Shown here: positions 52,083 through 62,067 of the stretch, in pieces
Numbering within the stretch: position 1 is the first letter of the stretch
How the letters are laid out: each line of letters begins with the position of its first letter
NCBI GenBank assembly: GCA_016718875.1
Contig: JADKBL010000003.1
Location: 1 to 64,000, forward strand
DNA: 64,000 bases
Reading direction: 5' to 3'
Origin: Bacteroidota bacterium
GTDB taxonomy: Bacteria > Bacteroidota > Bacteroidia > Bacteroidales > VadinHA17
The notes under the pieces: generated by a model
What the model saw: only the letters and a program-made list of their open reading frames with translations
Databases searched by the model: none
What the model was told of the DNA's origin: nothing
Translations under genes and position numbers: made by a program

Positions 52083-53426
52083 ATGGCAAACTCAAACAGA
52101 AGAAAATTCCTGAAATCTGCAGCTGTTGTTGCAGGATCTTCAGCCCTCGCCGGGCTGACTGGCTGCATTACCAAAGAAGAGAAGAAGTCAGGCAGTTCAG
52201 AATTGCTGATACACCCACTCAATTTTGTTAAAAGGGAGAATATCAAAATAACTGATATAAGAGTAACTCTCCTCTCCTACCAGTTAAAACCTGAGGAGCT
52301 GTGGGCTGACGGAGATGAAAACAGCATTATCTGGCAAACCTCTACTGTTATTACAGAAGTTACTACAGATGCCGGTATTACAGGCATTGGGGGAGCAAGC
52401 CGTTATAACGGGCCCGAGGAGATGAAAGCCTACACTGAGAAAATCATCAAACCGCTTCTTGTCGGTAAAAATCCTTTCGATGTGGAGATCCTTACTGGAG
52501 GGATTGCCGGTGGCGGAGCCAGGGGAGCCTGGGCCAGCGTTGATGTGGCCCTTTGGGATATTATCGGAAAAGCAAAGGGATTGCCTCTTTATAAGATATT
52601 AGCTCCTGATATTGAACCTCAAACCCATCTGAGAGTTTATGCAAGCGGGGGAGAATTCACCTGGAGAAAAGATTCACAGTTTACAGATATCGGACCTGAA
52701 AGTCATATAAAACAGGCTCTTGAACATAAAAAGGAAGGTTACACAGCTTTTAAGTTCAGAATGGGTGGAGGATTTGGAAAACTCGGTATTACAATGAAAG
52801 ATTACATTCCTCACCTGTACAAGTTAAGAGAGGCGGTCGGACCTGATTTTGATCTCATCCAGGAAGCAAATACCAGGTGGTCGGTGGAACAGTGTCTTGA
52901 AATATGTCCGGTTCTGGAAGAGTTGAAATTCCTCTGGTTCGAAGAACCCACAAAGAAAGTTATTGATGATTACCTTAAAATCAAACAGGCCCTTCCAACT
53001 GTAAAGATCTCCGGCGGTGAGGGACGCAATAACAGATACCAGCTGGCTGAATGGATGGATACCGGAGCTTATGACATAATCCAGTCGGGTTGTGATGATG
53101 CAGGAATGACCGAAAACTGGTATATAGCACGGATGGCTCATACAAGAGGCAGACTTTTTACCGGCCACAACTGGCAGGATGGCCTTATTACCATAGCTAA
53201 TGCCCATTTGCTTGCAGCTTTGCCAAACAGGTTCCTTCTTGAAACAAATATGACTCCTAATCCATTGAAAGAAGGTCTGTTCAGGGAAAAAATAACTGTA
53301 AAAAACGGATATCTCGATATCCCTGATAAACCGGGTCTGGGAGTTGAACTTAAAGAAGGCCTTGCTGAACAATACCCTTATATTCCCGGATGGTGGAATA
53401 AACCTGACCCGGGAATGCCGAAATAA
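52083..53426 (+). CDS. Tat-exported mandelate racemase/enolase-superfamily protein
   Basis: A 447-residue enzyme. The N-terminus is a twin-arginine signal (NRRKFLKSAAVVAGSSALAG) ending in a lipobox-like LTGC. The enolase-superfamily capping domain (GITGIGGASRYNGPEEM) is followed by the barrel. KFRMGGG carries the catalytic lysine, DLIQEANTRW, WFEEPTKK and ISGGEGRNN the metal ligands, and GHNWQDG the histidine. Members abstract a proton alpha to a carboxylate, as in sugar-acid dehydration or racemisation. The folded-export signal and URO-D-like gene sharing its leader suggest a catabolic role. The exact substrate is unknown. Confidence 0.88.
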   Translation: MANSNRRKFLKSAAVVAGSSALAGLTGCITKEEKKSGSSELLIHPLNFVKRENIKITDIRVTLLSYQLKPEELWADGDENSIIWQTSTVITEVTTDAGITGIGGASRYNGPEEMKAYTEKIIKPLLVGKNPFDVEILTGGIAGGGARGAWASVDVALWDIIGKAKGLPLYKILAPDIEPQTHLRVYASGGEFTWRKDSQFTDIGPESHIKQALEHKKEGYTAFKFRMGGGFGKLGITMKDYIPHLYKLREAVGPDFDLIQEANTRWSVEQCLEICPVLEELKFLWFEEPTKKVIDDYLKIKQALPTVKISGGEGRNNRYQLAEWMDTGAYDIIQSGCDDAGMTENWYIARMAHTRGRLFTGHNWQDGLITIANAHLLAALPNRFLLETNMTPNPLKEGLFREKITVKNGYLDIPDKPGLGVELKEGLAEQYPYIPGWWNKPDPGMPK

Positions 53427-53517
53427 AATTTGAAGCAGGCTAAAGTTTTCTGAAGCAAAACGAATGTAAGATTTTGTAAGTAACCGGATTCTCTCCGGAC
53501 TAATAGAATGATCTAAT

Positions 53518-53548
53518 TTTGCTTTATCTGATTTAAATTATATTTTTA
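53518..53548 (+). promoter_or_regulatory. promoter of the sensor kinase gene
   Basis: TTTG at 53518-53521 and TATTTTTA at 53541-53548 (TAnnTTTA), with the TTTA 27 bases from the TTTG, match the Bacteroidetes promoter layout. ATG 53583 follows after 34 bases. Confidence 0.55.
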
Positions 53549-53582
53549 GACTTCTGGTTGACATTGGGGATTCACTAAACAT

Positions 53583-55301
53583 ATGAAAACTAAAATTATA
53601 AGACTGTTTTCCAATCTTCTGGCTACCGATAAAAAGATGTCATTGGAATACAGGCTGTTCTTTTCAGCTATCACTGTAACAATTTTTATTACACTGATTG
53701 CAGTTATTCTCAGGACTGCTCTTGCTGTACCTCTTCATTTATTGATCACTGGTTACGTCCTGCTGGCCATGCTTCTGATAATGAACTATTACATGAGGTA
53801 CAAAAAAATCATTAAGCCTTTCATATACATTTACGTTTTCACTGCCATACTTGCTAATGCAGCCCTCTGGATGTTCGGTGGAGGACTCGATTCACAAAAC
53901 CTAATACTACTCAGTATTACCCTGATACTATCTCTGATAATTGTCCCAAGAAAAAGCTGGATACTGATATTGGCTTCGTATATTGCTTTGGTGCTGATTC
54001 AGTTTCATATTCAGAAATTCAGACCTGATTTGATTTCCGGATATCCATCAGAATTGTCAAGATGGATTGATGGTCTTACAACAACACTTTATTCAATTGT
54101 ATTTCTTTTTTTTATTGTTCAGTTCTTACTTAAAAACTACTCTTTTGAAAAGGCTAAAGCTGAAAAAAGTGAACAGAATCTTCAGAATCTGAACAAAACT
54201 CTTGAAGTCAGAATTGAAGAGAGAACCAGAGAGCTTATTAAAGCCAAGCTTGAGGCTGAAATTGCCAATAATGCCAAGAGCAAGTTCCTTCTTAACATCA
54301 GCCATGAATTCAGGACTCCACTGAATGCAGTGATAGGATACGCAGAATTAATTGAATCGGATGATGGAAGGCATTCTAAAGAATATGCAAACTCAATAAA
54401 GTCAAGCGGCAGAAGACTTCTTGATATGGTTAATAATATTCTTGAGCTGATCAGAACTGAAAAAGCAGAGATAGAACTTGAATATGATTTTGTTAATATT
54501 CACCTTTTTTTCAGAGAATTCGAAATGATCTTCTCCAGCAATTTAGCAGAAAAAAATCTGAAATTCAGTGCTATAATTGATGAAGACGTGCCAGGGCTGA
54601 TTTATACTGACGAGAAGAGGCTTCGCCTGGTAATAACAAACCTTATTGACAATGCAATTAAATTCACACAAAATGGTGAAGTTGAGCTGAAGGTTTACCA
54701 GAATCAAAACCAGTCAGGAAATAAGGATAAAACAAGCCTTATCATCGAAATTAAAGACACAGGAATTGGAATTCCTGAGCAGGACCAGGAAATGATATTT
54801 GAGGCTTTCTCACAGGTTAACAATAAGACGATTACCAATGGTATTGGCATCGGACTTTCGCTTACACATCTCATCATCAAAAAGATGAATGGAAACATTA
54901 AGGTTATTTCTCAGCCCGGGATGGGAAGCCGGTTTATAATAACACTGCCTGACATTATCTATAAAAAAGGAGAAAAGTCCTTTTATAAAAGTCATGATAA
55001 TGAACAAGCTCTTCATTATTTGAAAACAATCAACAAAGATGAAATAACAGATATCAAAGACCTGATTTCGCAGCTTGAGGGAAATTACTATAATACCTGG
55101 TTGAGTTTTGAAGCAAGACAGCCTCTGAGTGAAGTAAAAAAATTCGGGCAGGAACTTATCCTTCTTGGTACAAATCATAATTGTACCCTGATTTCTGACT
55201 ATGGGAAAGATATAACAGGAGCCATAGAAAATTTTAATATAGACGTAATGCTGAACCTGCTTAAAAAATACCCTAAAAATCTGGAAGCCCTCAAAAAATA
55301 G
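53583..55301 (+). CDS. membrane sensor histidine kinase
   Basis: A 572-residue kinase. Six hydrophobic segments at residues 28-200 (for example FFSAITVTIFITLIAVIL, LITGYVLLAMLLIMNYYM, ILLSITLILSLIIV), a coiled coil (EQNLQNLNKTLEVRIEERTR), HisKA with LLNISHEFRTPLNAVIGYAE, and HATPase_c (LRLVITNLIDNAIKFTQ, DTGIGIPEQDQEM, IGIGLSLTHLIIKKM). The last 110 residues (FGQELILLGTNHNCTLISDY) form the helical tail that in hybrid kinases usually follows a receiver domain; here the receiver is missing. No regulator gene is adjacent. Confidence 0.88.
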   Translation: MKTKIIRLFSNLLATDKKMSLEYRLFFSAITVTIFITLIAVILRTALAVPLHLLITGYVLLAMLLIMNYYMRYKKIIKPFIYIYVFTAILANAALWMFGGGLDSQNLILLSITLILSLIIVPRKSWILILASYIALVLIQFHIQKFRPDLISGYPSELSRWIDGLTTTLYSIVFLFFIVQFLLKNYSFEKAKAEKSEQNLQNLNKTLEVRIEERTRELIKAKLEAEIANNAKSKFLLNISHEFRTPLNAVIGYAELIESDDGRHSKEYANSIKSSGRRLLDMVNNILELIRTEKAEIELEYDFVNIHLFFREFEMIFSSNLAEKNLKFSAIIDEDVPGLIYTDEKRLRLVITNLIDNAIKFTQNGEVELKVYQNQNQSGNKDKTSLIIEIKDTGIGIPEQDQEMIFEAFSQVNNKTITNGIGIGLSLTHLIIKKMNGNIKVISQPGMGSRFIITLPDIIYKKGEKSFYKSHDNEQALHYLKTINKDEITDIKDLISQLEGNYYNTWLSFEARQPLSEVKKFGQELILLGTNHNCTLISDYGKDITGAIENFNIDVMLNLLKKYPKNLEALKK

Positions 55302-55315
55302 AAAAATATCTTCCT

Positions 55316-56215
55316 ATGAAAACGACTGTCACTTTCCTCCTCTTTTGCCTGCTTTTTCCTGCAAATGCTGCATTCGGTAAAAAGCTGGTTAAAAATGATC
55401 TTAATGAATCACAAAATAAGATTATTCATATTCAGGAAGTATATAAAACCATTGATACATTTAAACTAAAGGTCGATATTTTCTATACAAAACAATCACT
55501 TGGAAGAGAGAATAATACAGCAATTGTTTTCTTTCATGGAGGCGGATGGGCATATGGTTCCCCTGAAGAATTTTTTTCAACCTGTGAACGGTATGCAGCG
55601 ATGGGTATTGTGACATTTTCTGTACAATACCGATTATCAATTGAAAATGGTGCAACACCATCTAAAACAATTAGTCCCATCGAATGTGTTATGGATGCAA
55701 AGTCAGCAATACGCTGGGTAAGGGAAAACTCGGAAAAATATCATATTGATAAAAGCAAAATAGTTGCATCAGGGCAATCAGCAGGTGGTCATCTGGCACT
55801 TTGTACTGCAATGATTGATAATCACAATGAGAAATCAGATAACCTCAGAATCAGCAGCCGTCCCGATGCACTATTATTGTTTTCATCCTGTGTAAATGCA
55901 GTTGAAGGCTGGTGTGACAGGCTGCTGGCTGATCGCAGAGACAAGATATGGAGCATTTCACCGGCTCATAATATGAAAAAAGGATTACCTCCCATGATAG
56001 AATTTCACGGTATTGATGATGAACAGGTTCCGAAATGGACTGTTCAGTTTTTTGAAATAGCTATGAAAAAGGAAGGTAATTATTTTGAACTGCATACCTA
56101 TGAGGGAAGAAAACACTATCTGGGGAATGGAAATCCAAAATATTCGCGCTACTTTGATGATGAAATACTTAATCTTGCTGATGAATTCCTGCGAAAATTT
56201 AAATTTCTCAATTGA
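55316..56215 (+). CDS. secreted alpha/beta hydrolase (BD-FAE/carboxylesterase-like)
   Basis: A 299-residue exported hydrolase: signal peptide to NAAFGK, HGGGWAYGSPEEF (oxyanion motif HGGGW), GQSAGGHLAL (Ser), the acid region in FHGIDDEQVPKW and the catalytic His in YEGRKHYLGN. It fits the carboxylesterase/lipase family with HGGG motif, active on small esters or acetylated sugars. The start follows the kinase stop by 14 bases. No signal ties it to a substrate. Confidence 0.82.
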   Translation: MKTTVTFLLFCLLFPANAAFGKKLVKNDLNESQNKIIHIQEVYKTIDTFKLKVDIFYTKQSLGRENNTAIVFFHGGGWAYGSPEEFFSTCERYAAMGIVTFSVQYRLSIENGATPSKTISPIECVMDAKSAIRWVRENSEKYHIDKSKIVASGQSAGGHLALCTAMIDNHNEKSDNLRISSRPDALLLFSSCVNAVEGWCDRLLADRRDKIWSISPAHNMKKGLPPMIEFHGIDDEQVPKWTVQFFEIAMKKEGNYFELHTYEGRKHYLGNGNPKYSRYFDDEILNLADEFLRKFKFLN

Positions 56216-56245
56216 GACTACCTTCATTAATTACTTTTATTCTAT

Positions 56246-57118
56246 ATGGAACTTCCGGGCGCAATACTATTCATCATTGCTGTTTTGATTATAGGATTGT
56301 TACCTGCAACTCTGCTATATGGGCTTTCCGATCTACTGAAATTCACTGCTTTACACATATTACGTTATCGTACAGACCTTGTGAGAAAAAACCTTACCGG
56401 CTCATTTCCCGGGATAACTGAAAATGAACTAAAAAGGCTTATATCATTATACTACAAAAACCTGGCAGATAATATAATAGAGGGAATATGGGCATTTACA
56501 ATTTCAAAAAAGCAAATTAAGAAACGCTATCGTATTACTAATCCTGAAGTACTTGAACCATTCTCCCTTGCCGGACAAAGTATCATCGGTGTAACGGGAC
56601 ATTATTCAAATTGGGAATGGGGAAGTTTAGCAGCCAGCCTTCATACAGATTTCAATGTAATTGCCTTTTACAAACAAATGAATAATAAATACATTGACAA
56701 ATTTGCCCGATGGAGCCGGTCAAGGTTTGGAACCACCCTTGTTTCAATAAAGGATACCTCTGTGAGTTTTGAAAAATATAAGGACATCAAATCACTTTTT
56801 CTTCTGGCTGCTGACCAGGGTATGCCTAAGCACTTTAGCGACAGAGCATTCTGGATTCAGTTCTTAAACCATAATATTCCTTTCCTCCACGGGATGGAGA
56901 AACATGCCCGTAATAACAACCTTCCTGTAATCTATATTGATGTCCAGCGTGAAAAGAGAGGTTGGTACACTGTTGAACTGACAGTGCTTACCGCAAATCC
57001 GCTTGAATTAGAAAGCGGAAAACTGACTGAAATATATGCCCGGAAACTGGAGTCTGTGATACTTAAGAAACCAGAGAACTGGCTATGGTCACATAACCGG
57101 TTTAAATTATCACGATAG
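56246..57118 (+). CDS. lysophospholipid/lipid A acyltransferase family protein
   Basis: A 290-residue membrane-bound acyltransferase of the HtrB/MsbB type: one N-terminal hydrophobic helix (AILFIIAVLIIGLLPATLLY), then VTGHYSNWEWGSLAASL, which holds the H-x4-E form of the HX4D/E acyltransferase motif, and AADQGMPKHFSDRAFW. It probably transfers a fatty acyl chain to lipid A or another envelope lipid. It lies convergent to the acyl-CoA synthetase gene, with the two stop codons overlapping by nine bases (57110-57118). Confidence 0.85.
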   Translation: MELPGAILFIIAVLIIGLLPATLLYGLSDLLKFTALHILRYRTDLVRKNLTGSFPGITENELKRLISLYYKNLADNIIEGIWAFTISKKQIKKRYRITNPEVLEPFSLAGQSIIGVTGHYSNWEWGSLAASLHTDFNVIAFYKQMNNKYIDKFARWSRSRFGTTLVSIKDTSVSFEKYKDIKSLFLLAADQGMPKHFSDRAFWIQFLNHNIPFLHGMEKHARNNNLPVIYIDVQREKRGWYTVELTVLTANPLELESGKLTEIYARKLESVILKKPENWLWSHNRFKLSR

Positions 57119-58899
57119 GTACATTTTATCTATGTCATCCTTGAATTGTTCAATCAGCATGTTACGTCTAACCTTGAGAGTATTAGTCAGCATTCCGTTC
57201 TGAATACTGAAGGGTTCGGGCAGGAGTTTAAACCGGATTACGCGCTCATAATTTGCAAGATCTTCCTGAAGCTTATGTATACGGTCAGTATAGAATTCTA
57301 TAATCTCCTTTCTAAGAACCAGTTCTGCATCATCAAGGGTTTTTAGTCCTATTCTTTCAGCTTCAATTTTAAGGGCAAGGAAAGAGGGTACAATTAGAGC
57401 AGTGATATACTTCCTTTTATCACCTATGGCAATAATCTGCTCAATGTACGGATCCTGTCCAAAATGCAGTTCAATCTTTTGAGGTGACACATACTTGCCG
57501 GAAGATGTCTTCATAAGATCTTTCAGCCTGTCAGTCATCACAAGATCGCCGCCAGGAGTGATATATCCCTGATCGCCGCTGTGATACCACCCGTCAATAA
57601 GTGTTTTTGCAGTCTCCTCTGGTTTGTTGAAGTAGCCTTTGAACACAGTATCCCCTTTTATAAGTATCTCTCCCTGATCGCTGATTTTCACCTCAATACC
57701 GGGCATTGTGGTACCGCAGGTATCAAAATCATACCTGTCGTCTCTGAAGCATGATACAGTGGCTGAAGTTTCAGTTGCTCCGTAACCATAGTTAATGATA
57801 ACTCCTGCAGCATGAAAGAACCTAAGCAGAGCAGGACTGATAGCAGCACCTGCACATGGCATATACCTAATGCTTCCCCCAAAAATACCCCTGAGCTTCT
57901 TAAGTACCAGTAAATCTGCTATACTGTGTTTCAGATTCAGAATTACCGGAGGCTTTTGATTTTTGCTCAGAAATGCAGAGTATTCCTGACCAGTTTTTAC
58001 CGACCAGTTGAATATTTTTTTCTTGACAGAAGACCATTTTGAGAATTCTGCCTGAATCCCTTCGTAGGTCTTCTCAAAAACCTTGGAACAGTGCACATCA
58101 GAGTAGGTTTAATAACTGATATATGCTTAATTATTTCACGGGGATTGTCAATGAAAACATTAGTGGCGCCCCGGTAAAGCATATAGTATGTCCACATCCG
58201 CTCAAAAACATGACTCAGGGGTAAAAAACATACCGAAACATCTGATTCTTTTACTTCAAGTCTTTCATCATGTATTTTGAAAGTGTAGAGAAAAGTGGAA
58301 TGAGTCAGCATAACCCCTTTTGATTCCCCGGTTGTTCCTGAGGTATAAATAATAGTCACAAGATCTTCAGGTTGAATATCCTGCATCCTTCTTTTCATCT
58401 CATCGTCAAAATGGTTTTCCGGGTCTAAACCAATAAATTTTTCCCAGCTTATGCAGCTGTCATTATCGGGAGCAATCCCGGCATCAAAAACAACAATTTT
58501 TTTAAGAGTATCTGTATTTTCCAGCAGCCAGAGCGCTTTTTCATATTGTTCACGATTCCCGACAAAGATCAACCTCATCCTGGTTTCATCAACTATATAT
58601 TTCAGCTGCTGCTTTGAAGATGTGGAATAAAATGGAACCACGACACTCCGGATACCAATGATTCCTAAATCGGAAAATATCCATTCCGGACGATTATCAC
58701 TGAATATACCAATATTCTCAAATGTATCTGTCCCTAATGAAAGCAGTGACCTGGAAACCATTTGTGAAGTGCTTACAAGACTTTCCCAGGAAATACTTTT
58801 ATATGAATTGCTTTCAGGATCCCTCTGCCTGAAAACCTCACGGGAATTATAGCGTGAAGCCCGCTCCAGAACTATACTTAAAATATTATCCTTCATCAT
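57110..58899 (-). pseudogene. long-chain acyl-CoA synthetase, split by one frameshift
   Basis: Two frames make one ANL-superfamily synthetase of about 596 residues. The first (58899 to about 58081) has VTIIYTSGTTGESKGVMLTH (P-loop motif) and LSHVFERMWTYYM. Adding one G at 58081-58082 joins MCTVPR to VFEKTYEGIQAEFSKW and the second frame, with GYGATETSATVSC, GWYHSGDQGYI and DLMKTSSGKYVSPQKIE (A8, catalytic region), and ends at 57110. Long-chain fatty acids are activated to CoA at the inner membrane. The slip falls in a two-base run and looks like a sequencing error. Confidence 0.8.
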
Positions 58900-59002
58900 T
58901 TATAAACAATTTACTATCCGGCAGTTGAGACGGATACTTTAATTAAAAAAGAAAAAACTGGCTACTCCTGGTATTGTGCCGTTTGAGCGATTTTATGCAC
59001 AA

Positions 59003-59413
59003 CTACTTTTCACCTGCAATGTCAAGTATTTTTATATCGGCAGGTTCGCTTACCATATCAGCAATTGTTGTCCCGAATTCCTTAAAGTATGATGTTGCAA
59101 AATGGAAATCAATTGCTGCCTGATCCTTATAGGATTCAACAAAAATGAAACTGCTTTTTTCATAAGGATCCTGATAAAGTTTATAACCGAGGCATCCTGC
59201 TTCCTTATTTGAATTTTCAACCATTACTTTGGCTGCAGTAATAAAATCTGTTTCCTTTCCTGGTTTAACAAAAACTCTTGCTGTGATCATTTTCTTCATG
59301 ATTACAGGCTGAACAGATGTTTCAGGCTGTGCGGGAACTTCAGGTGTTTTCTGTTTACATGCCATGCCTGCAGTGATCAGGATTGCTAATACGATCAGGA
59401 TCTTGGTTTTCAT
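59003..59413 (-). CDS. ABM-domain (antibiotic biosynthesis monooxygenase-like) lipoprotein
   Basis: A 136-residue lipoprotein: lipobox AGMAC near residue 19, a proline/valine-rich linker, then an ABM ferredoxin-like domain (TARVFVKPGKETDFITAAKV, LGYKLYQDPYEKSSFIFVES, AIDFHFATSYFKEFGTTI). ABM proteins are dimeric heme-free or quinol oxygenases. Anchoring to a membrane is unusual but known in Bacteroidota. Substrate unknown. Confidence 0.82.
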   Translation of the reverse strand: MKTKILIVLAILITAGMACKQKTPEVPAQPETSVQPVIMKKMITARVFVKPGKETDFITAAKVMVENSNKEAGCLGYKLYQDPYEKSSFIFVESYKDQAAIDFHFATSYFKEFGTTIADMVSEPADIKILDIAGEK

Positions 59414-59471
59414 TCTGGTTTATTTTTTTAATAAAGGTCAAAAGTAATACTTTTCAGGAACTTACAAGATG

Positions 59472-60311
59472 TTACTGTTTAACCAGTTCCACTCTCCGGT
59501 TTTTTGCTTTTCCTTCTTCTGTATCATTCGAGGCAACCGGAGCAAGGGAGGCGACTCCGTATGCTTTCAAACGATCCGGTAAAATACCATAATTTGCTGT
59601 TAATGAACTAACAACAGCATCGGCCCTCTCTTTTGAAAGTTTAAGATTATCATCAACAGAACCCACATTGTCAGTATGTCCGACAACATAAAGTTTTAGT
59701 GAAGAATTATTTTTAAGCAGTGTTGAAATCTGGGCTATGGCCTCAGCCGATTTCTCATTAATATCAGATTTTCCTGTTTCGAAGTATATTCCGTAAATAG
59801 CAACATGCCCTGTATTAGTAATGTCATTACCCATGGCACTTGCATCAGCAACGATCTCCTGCTTCATAATCTCTCTTTCCACGATACTCAGCCGGTACAT
59901 GCTTCCACTAAAACATCTGACTTCAATCCAGGTCTCCTTATTATCCTTTTGAACCACTATGGTTGAGAACCTGCTGAAATTATCATCAAGGAGTAGCTTT
60001 CCGCCGATTTTTTTCAAAGCATCCTGTACATTCCTCCTGATTTTTAATTCACCGGGTTCCGCAGCGCCACTGTTCAATTTGTACAATATACTGTATTTAT
60101 GTCCCTCAATTATAACAGGCTTCTTGTCGGCGCCAATGAATTTATAGTTTTCGAATTCGCCTTCTTTGTATTCTGATATCCAGAAATCCGGCATGCGAGT
60201 AAGCAATGGATGGTCTTTACTCCCTTTTATATCCTGCTGAGTTGCCTGTGAAAAGCCGTTAAATGAAACCAGAATGATCAGACTACTTATAAAAAAGATA
60301 ATTCTTTTCAT
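59472..60311 (-). CDS. OmpA-family protein
   Basis: A 279-residue envelope protein with signal peptide (to FNGFSQ). The N-terminal part (residues 25-165) is soluble and beta-rich and is not a barrel. The C-terminal OmpA peptidoglycan-binding domain (170-279) is complete: IYFETGKSDINEKSAEAI, LYVVGHTDNVGSVDDN, LKLSKERADAVVSSL, and AKNRRVELV with the conserved Asn-Arg-Arg. It anchors an unknown module to peptidoglycan. Confidence 0.88.
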   Translation of the reverse strand: MKRIIFFISSLIILVSFNGFSQATQQDIKGSKDHPLLTRMPDFWISEYKEGEFENYKFIGADKKPVIIEGHKYSILYKLNSGAAEPGELKIRRNVQDALKKIGGKLLLDDNFSRFSTIVVQKDNKETWIEVRCFSGSMYRLSIVEREIMKQEIVADASAMGNDITNTGHVAIYGIYFETGKSDINEKSAEAIAQISTLLKNNSSLKLYVVGHTDNVGSVDDNLKLSKERADAVVSSLTANYGILPDRLKAYGVASLAPVASNDTEEGKAKNRRVELVKQ

Positions 60312-60421
60312 GTTTTATGTTATGTTAAACTTATAACATAAAGATAAATAAAACCAGATAAAAAAATACATTGCTGACCATAAACAGATCAGTCAATTCA
60401 TCTTGTACAGCAATGAAAAGC

Positions 60422-61501
60422 TTATTTACTATCCTTATACTCTTTAAGAAGAGATTGAAAGACCTCTTTTACAGATGATATCTTGGTTGCCCTGAAGGCA
60501 TTGCTTCCGGCAAATGCATAGCCATTTTCGAAATTACCTTTTACAGCATTTATCAGAGCTACTATAATACAATAAGGACTTTTTGAAATATCGCATGTTT
60601 TAATGCATTGAAAAGGGCAGCTTTTAGGCTGTTTTTTTCCATCTCTTACTTTTTGAATGAAATTTGAGAATATGGCTCTCCCGGGCATACCAACAGGACT
60701 CTTGATTATTTCAATGTCCTTCTCTTCGGCATCGATATAAGCCTGCTTGAATTTAACTGAAGCGTCACATTCATCAGTTGTTACAAACCGGGTTCCCATC
60801 TGAACACCGGAGGCACCCAGCTTCATTATGTCATTTATATCTCCCCCTGTATAGATCCCTCCTGCCGCAATCAGTGGTATCGGCTGATTATATTTTCCTT
60901 CGAACTGTTTAAGTTCATCAACAATTTCAGGTACAAGCTTCTCAAGTGCATAGTTTCCATCGGCAATCTGCTCTTCCTTAAACCCGAGATGTCCACCTGC
61001 CTTAGGTCCTTCAACAATCACTGCATCAGGGAGATAATCGTAGTTTGATTTCCATTTTTCGCAAATCACCTTAGCAGCCCTTGCTGATGATACAATAGGG
61101 ACAAGTTTGGAGATGCTGTCTTTCTTTAGAAAAGATGGAAGATCAAGAGGAAGTCCAGCTCCTGTTATAATAATATCAACCTTTTCAGACACACATGTCT
61201 TGATCATATCAGCATAGTTAGTCATGGCAACCATAACATTAACGCCGATTATACCAACTGTTTTCTCCCGGGTCTTTCGTATCTCCTCCTTAAGTCCGTG
61301 AATACTGGCCTCGAGATAATTTGCTGAGAAATCCCTGTATAATAAGCCCAGTCCGGCACATGAGATTACTCCAACTCCTCCTTCATTTGCTACAGCTGCT
61401 GCCAATCCCGAAAGTGAAATACCTACACCCATACCGCCCTGTATAACCGGAACAGTAATCGACAGATTCCCTATTTTTAATGCCTTCATCATCTTTTTCA
61501 T
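60422..61501 (-). CDS. nitronate monooxygenase/FabK-like flavoenzyme
   Basis: A 359-residue FMN-dependent TIM barrel. Motifs: VIQGGMGVGISLSGLAAAVA (phosphate loop), GVNVMVAM, IITGAGLPLDLP, EGPKAGGHLGF (active-site region), AAGGIYTGGDI and GVQMGTRFVTTDE. The family includes nitronate monooxygenases and FabK-type enoyl reductases. A C-terminal cysteine-rich stretch (CPFQCIKTCDI, PYCIIVAL) is not part of the best-known nitronate monooxygenases, so the exact activity is open. The N-terminal Met cluster (MKKMMKAL) leaves two possible starts. Confidence 0.85.
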   Translation of the reverse strand: MKKMMKALKIGNLSITVPVIQGGMGVGISLSGLAAAVANEGGVGVISCAGLGLLYRDFSANYLEASIHGLKEEIRKTREKTVGIIGVNVMVAMTNYADMIKTCVSEKVDIIITGAGLPLDLPSFLKKDSISKLVPIVSSARAAKVICEKWKSNYDYLPDAVIVEGPKAGGHLGFKEEQIADGNYALEKLVPEIVDELKQFEGKYNQPIPLIAAGGIYTGGDINDIMKLGASGVQMGTRFVTTDECDASVKFKQAYIDAEEKDIEIIKSPVGMPGRAIFSNFIQKVRDGKKQPKSCPFQCIKTCDISKSPYCIIVALINAVKGNFENGYAFAGSNAFRATKISSVKEVFQSLLKEYKDSK

Positions 61502-61805
61502 TTACTTTTTTACTCAACCAGCAAAGCCAGACCAGTCCTGTCCCTTTATAATCCAACTGCTATGTATTAAATACACACTGGTTATATAGTCTTTATGGCG
61601 CTTTAAGGAATCCCCCCCCTGGATAAACTGATGTAAAGATAGTCAAAATATTCTGAATATTAATTAATTGTGAGTTCTGACCAGATGACCCCTTCTTGTC
61701 AGACAAAAATGGACTTAAATGGGGATAGGCATTTTAATTTATTGAAAATAAATGAAATAATCCGATATAAAAGTGTACCTTGCGCCGAATTAATAAAATC
61801 ATATC
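61502..61805. other. intergenic region upstream of the cold-shock gene
   Basis: Contains the divergent control regions of the flavoenzyme and the cold-shock protein. An 8-base C run lies at about 61612-61619. TACCTTG at 61776-61782 resembles a -7 element for the cold-shock gene. The region could hold a long 5' leader, typical of cold-shock genes, but I cannot confirm a structure. Confidence 0.4.
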
Positions 61806-61997
61806 ATGAATAAAGGAACAGTAAAATTCTTCAATGAATCCAAAGGATTCGGATTTATTAAAGATGAAGAATCACAAAAAGAGTATTTCGTTCATTCAAC
61901 CGGATTACACGACACTATCACTGAAAATGATGCAGTGACTTTTGATCTCGAAAATGGTAAAAAAGGATTGAATGCTGTAAATGTTAAGCTTGCTTAG
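61806..61997 (+). CDS. cold-shock protein (CspA family)
   Basis: A 63-residue single cold-shock domain. RNP1 is visible as SKGFGFIKDEE and RNP2 as EYFVHSTGL; it opens MNKGTVKFFNE. It binds single-stranded RNA and DNA and melts RNA structure. Slightly shorter than CspA (70). A clear terminator follows. The neighbouring protein at 62249 carries a second cold-shock domain. Confidence 0.93.
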   Translation: MNKGTVKFFNESKGFGFIKDEESQKEYFVHSTGLHDTITENDAVTFDLENGKKGLNAVNVKLA

Positions 61998-62024
61998 TTT
62001 ATTTTTTTGCAGTTATTATAACCG

Positions 62025-62049
62025 GTCCCGTTGAAAAACGGGACTTTTT
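62025..62049 (+). terminator. rho-independent terminator of the cold-shock gene
   Basis: Perfect 8-bp stem GTCCCGTT/AACGGGAC closed by a GAAA tetraloop and followed by five T residues, 28 bases after the cold-shock stop codon. Confidence 0.92.
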
Positions 62050-62067
62050 ATTGAAAATCAAATAATT

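Noticed and set aside
52824..53372. 182-codon ORF on the minus strand
   Set aside because: It lies wholly opposite the well-supported enolase-superfamily gene and has no family features; a codon-bias shadow.
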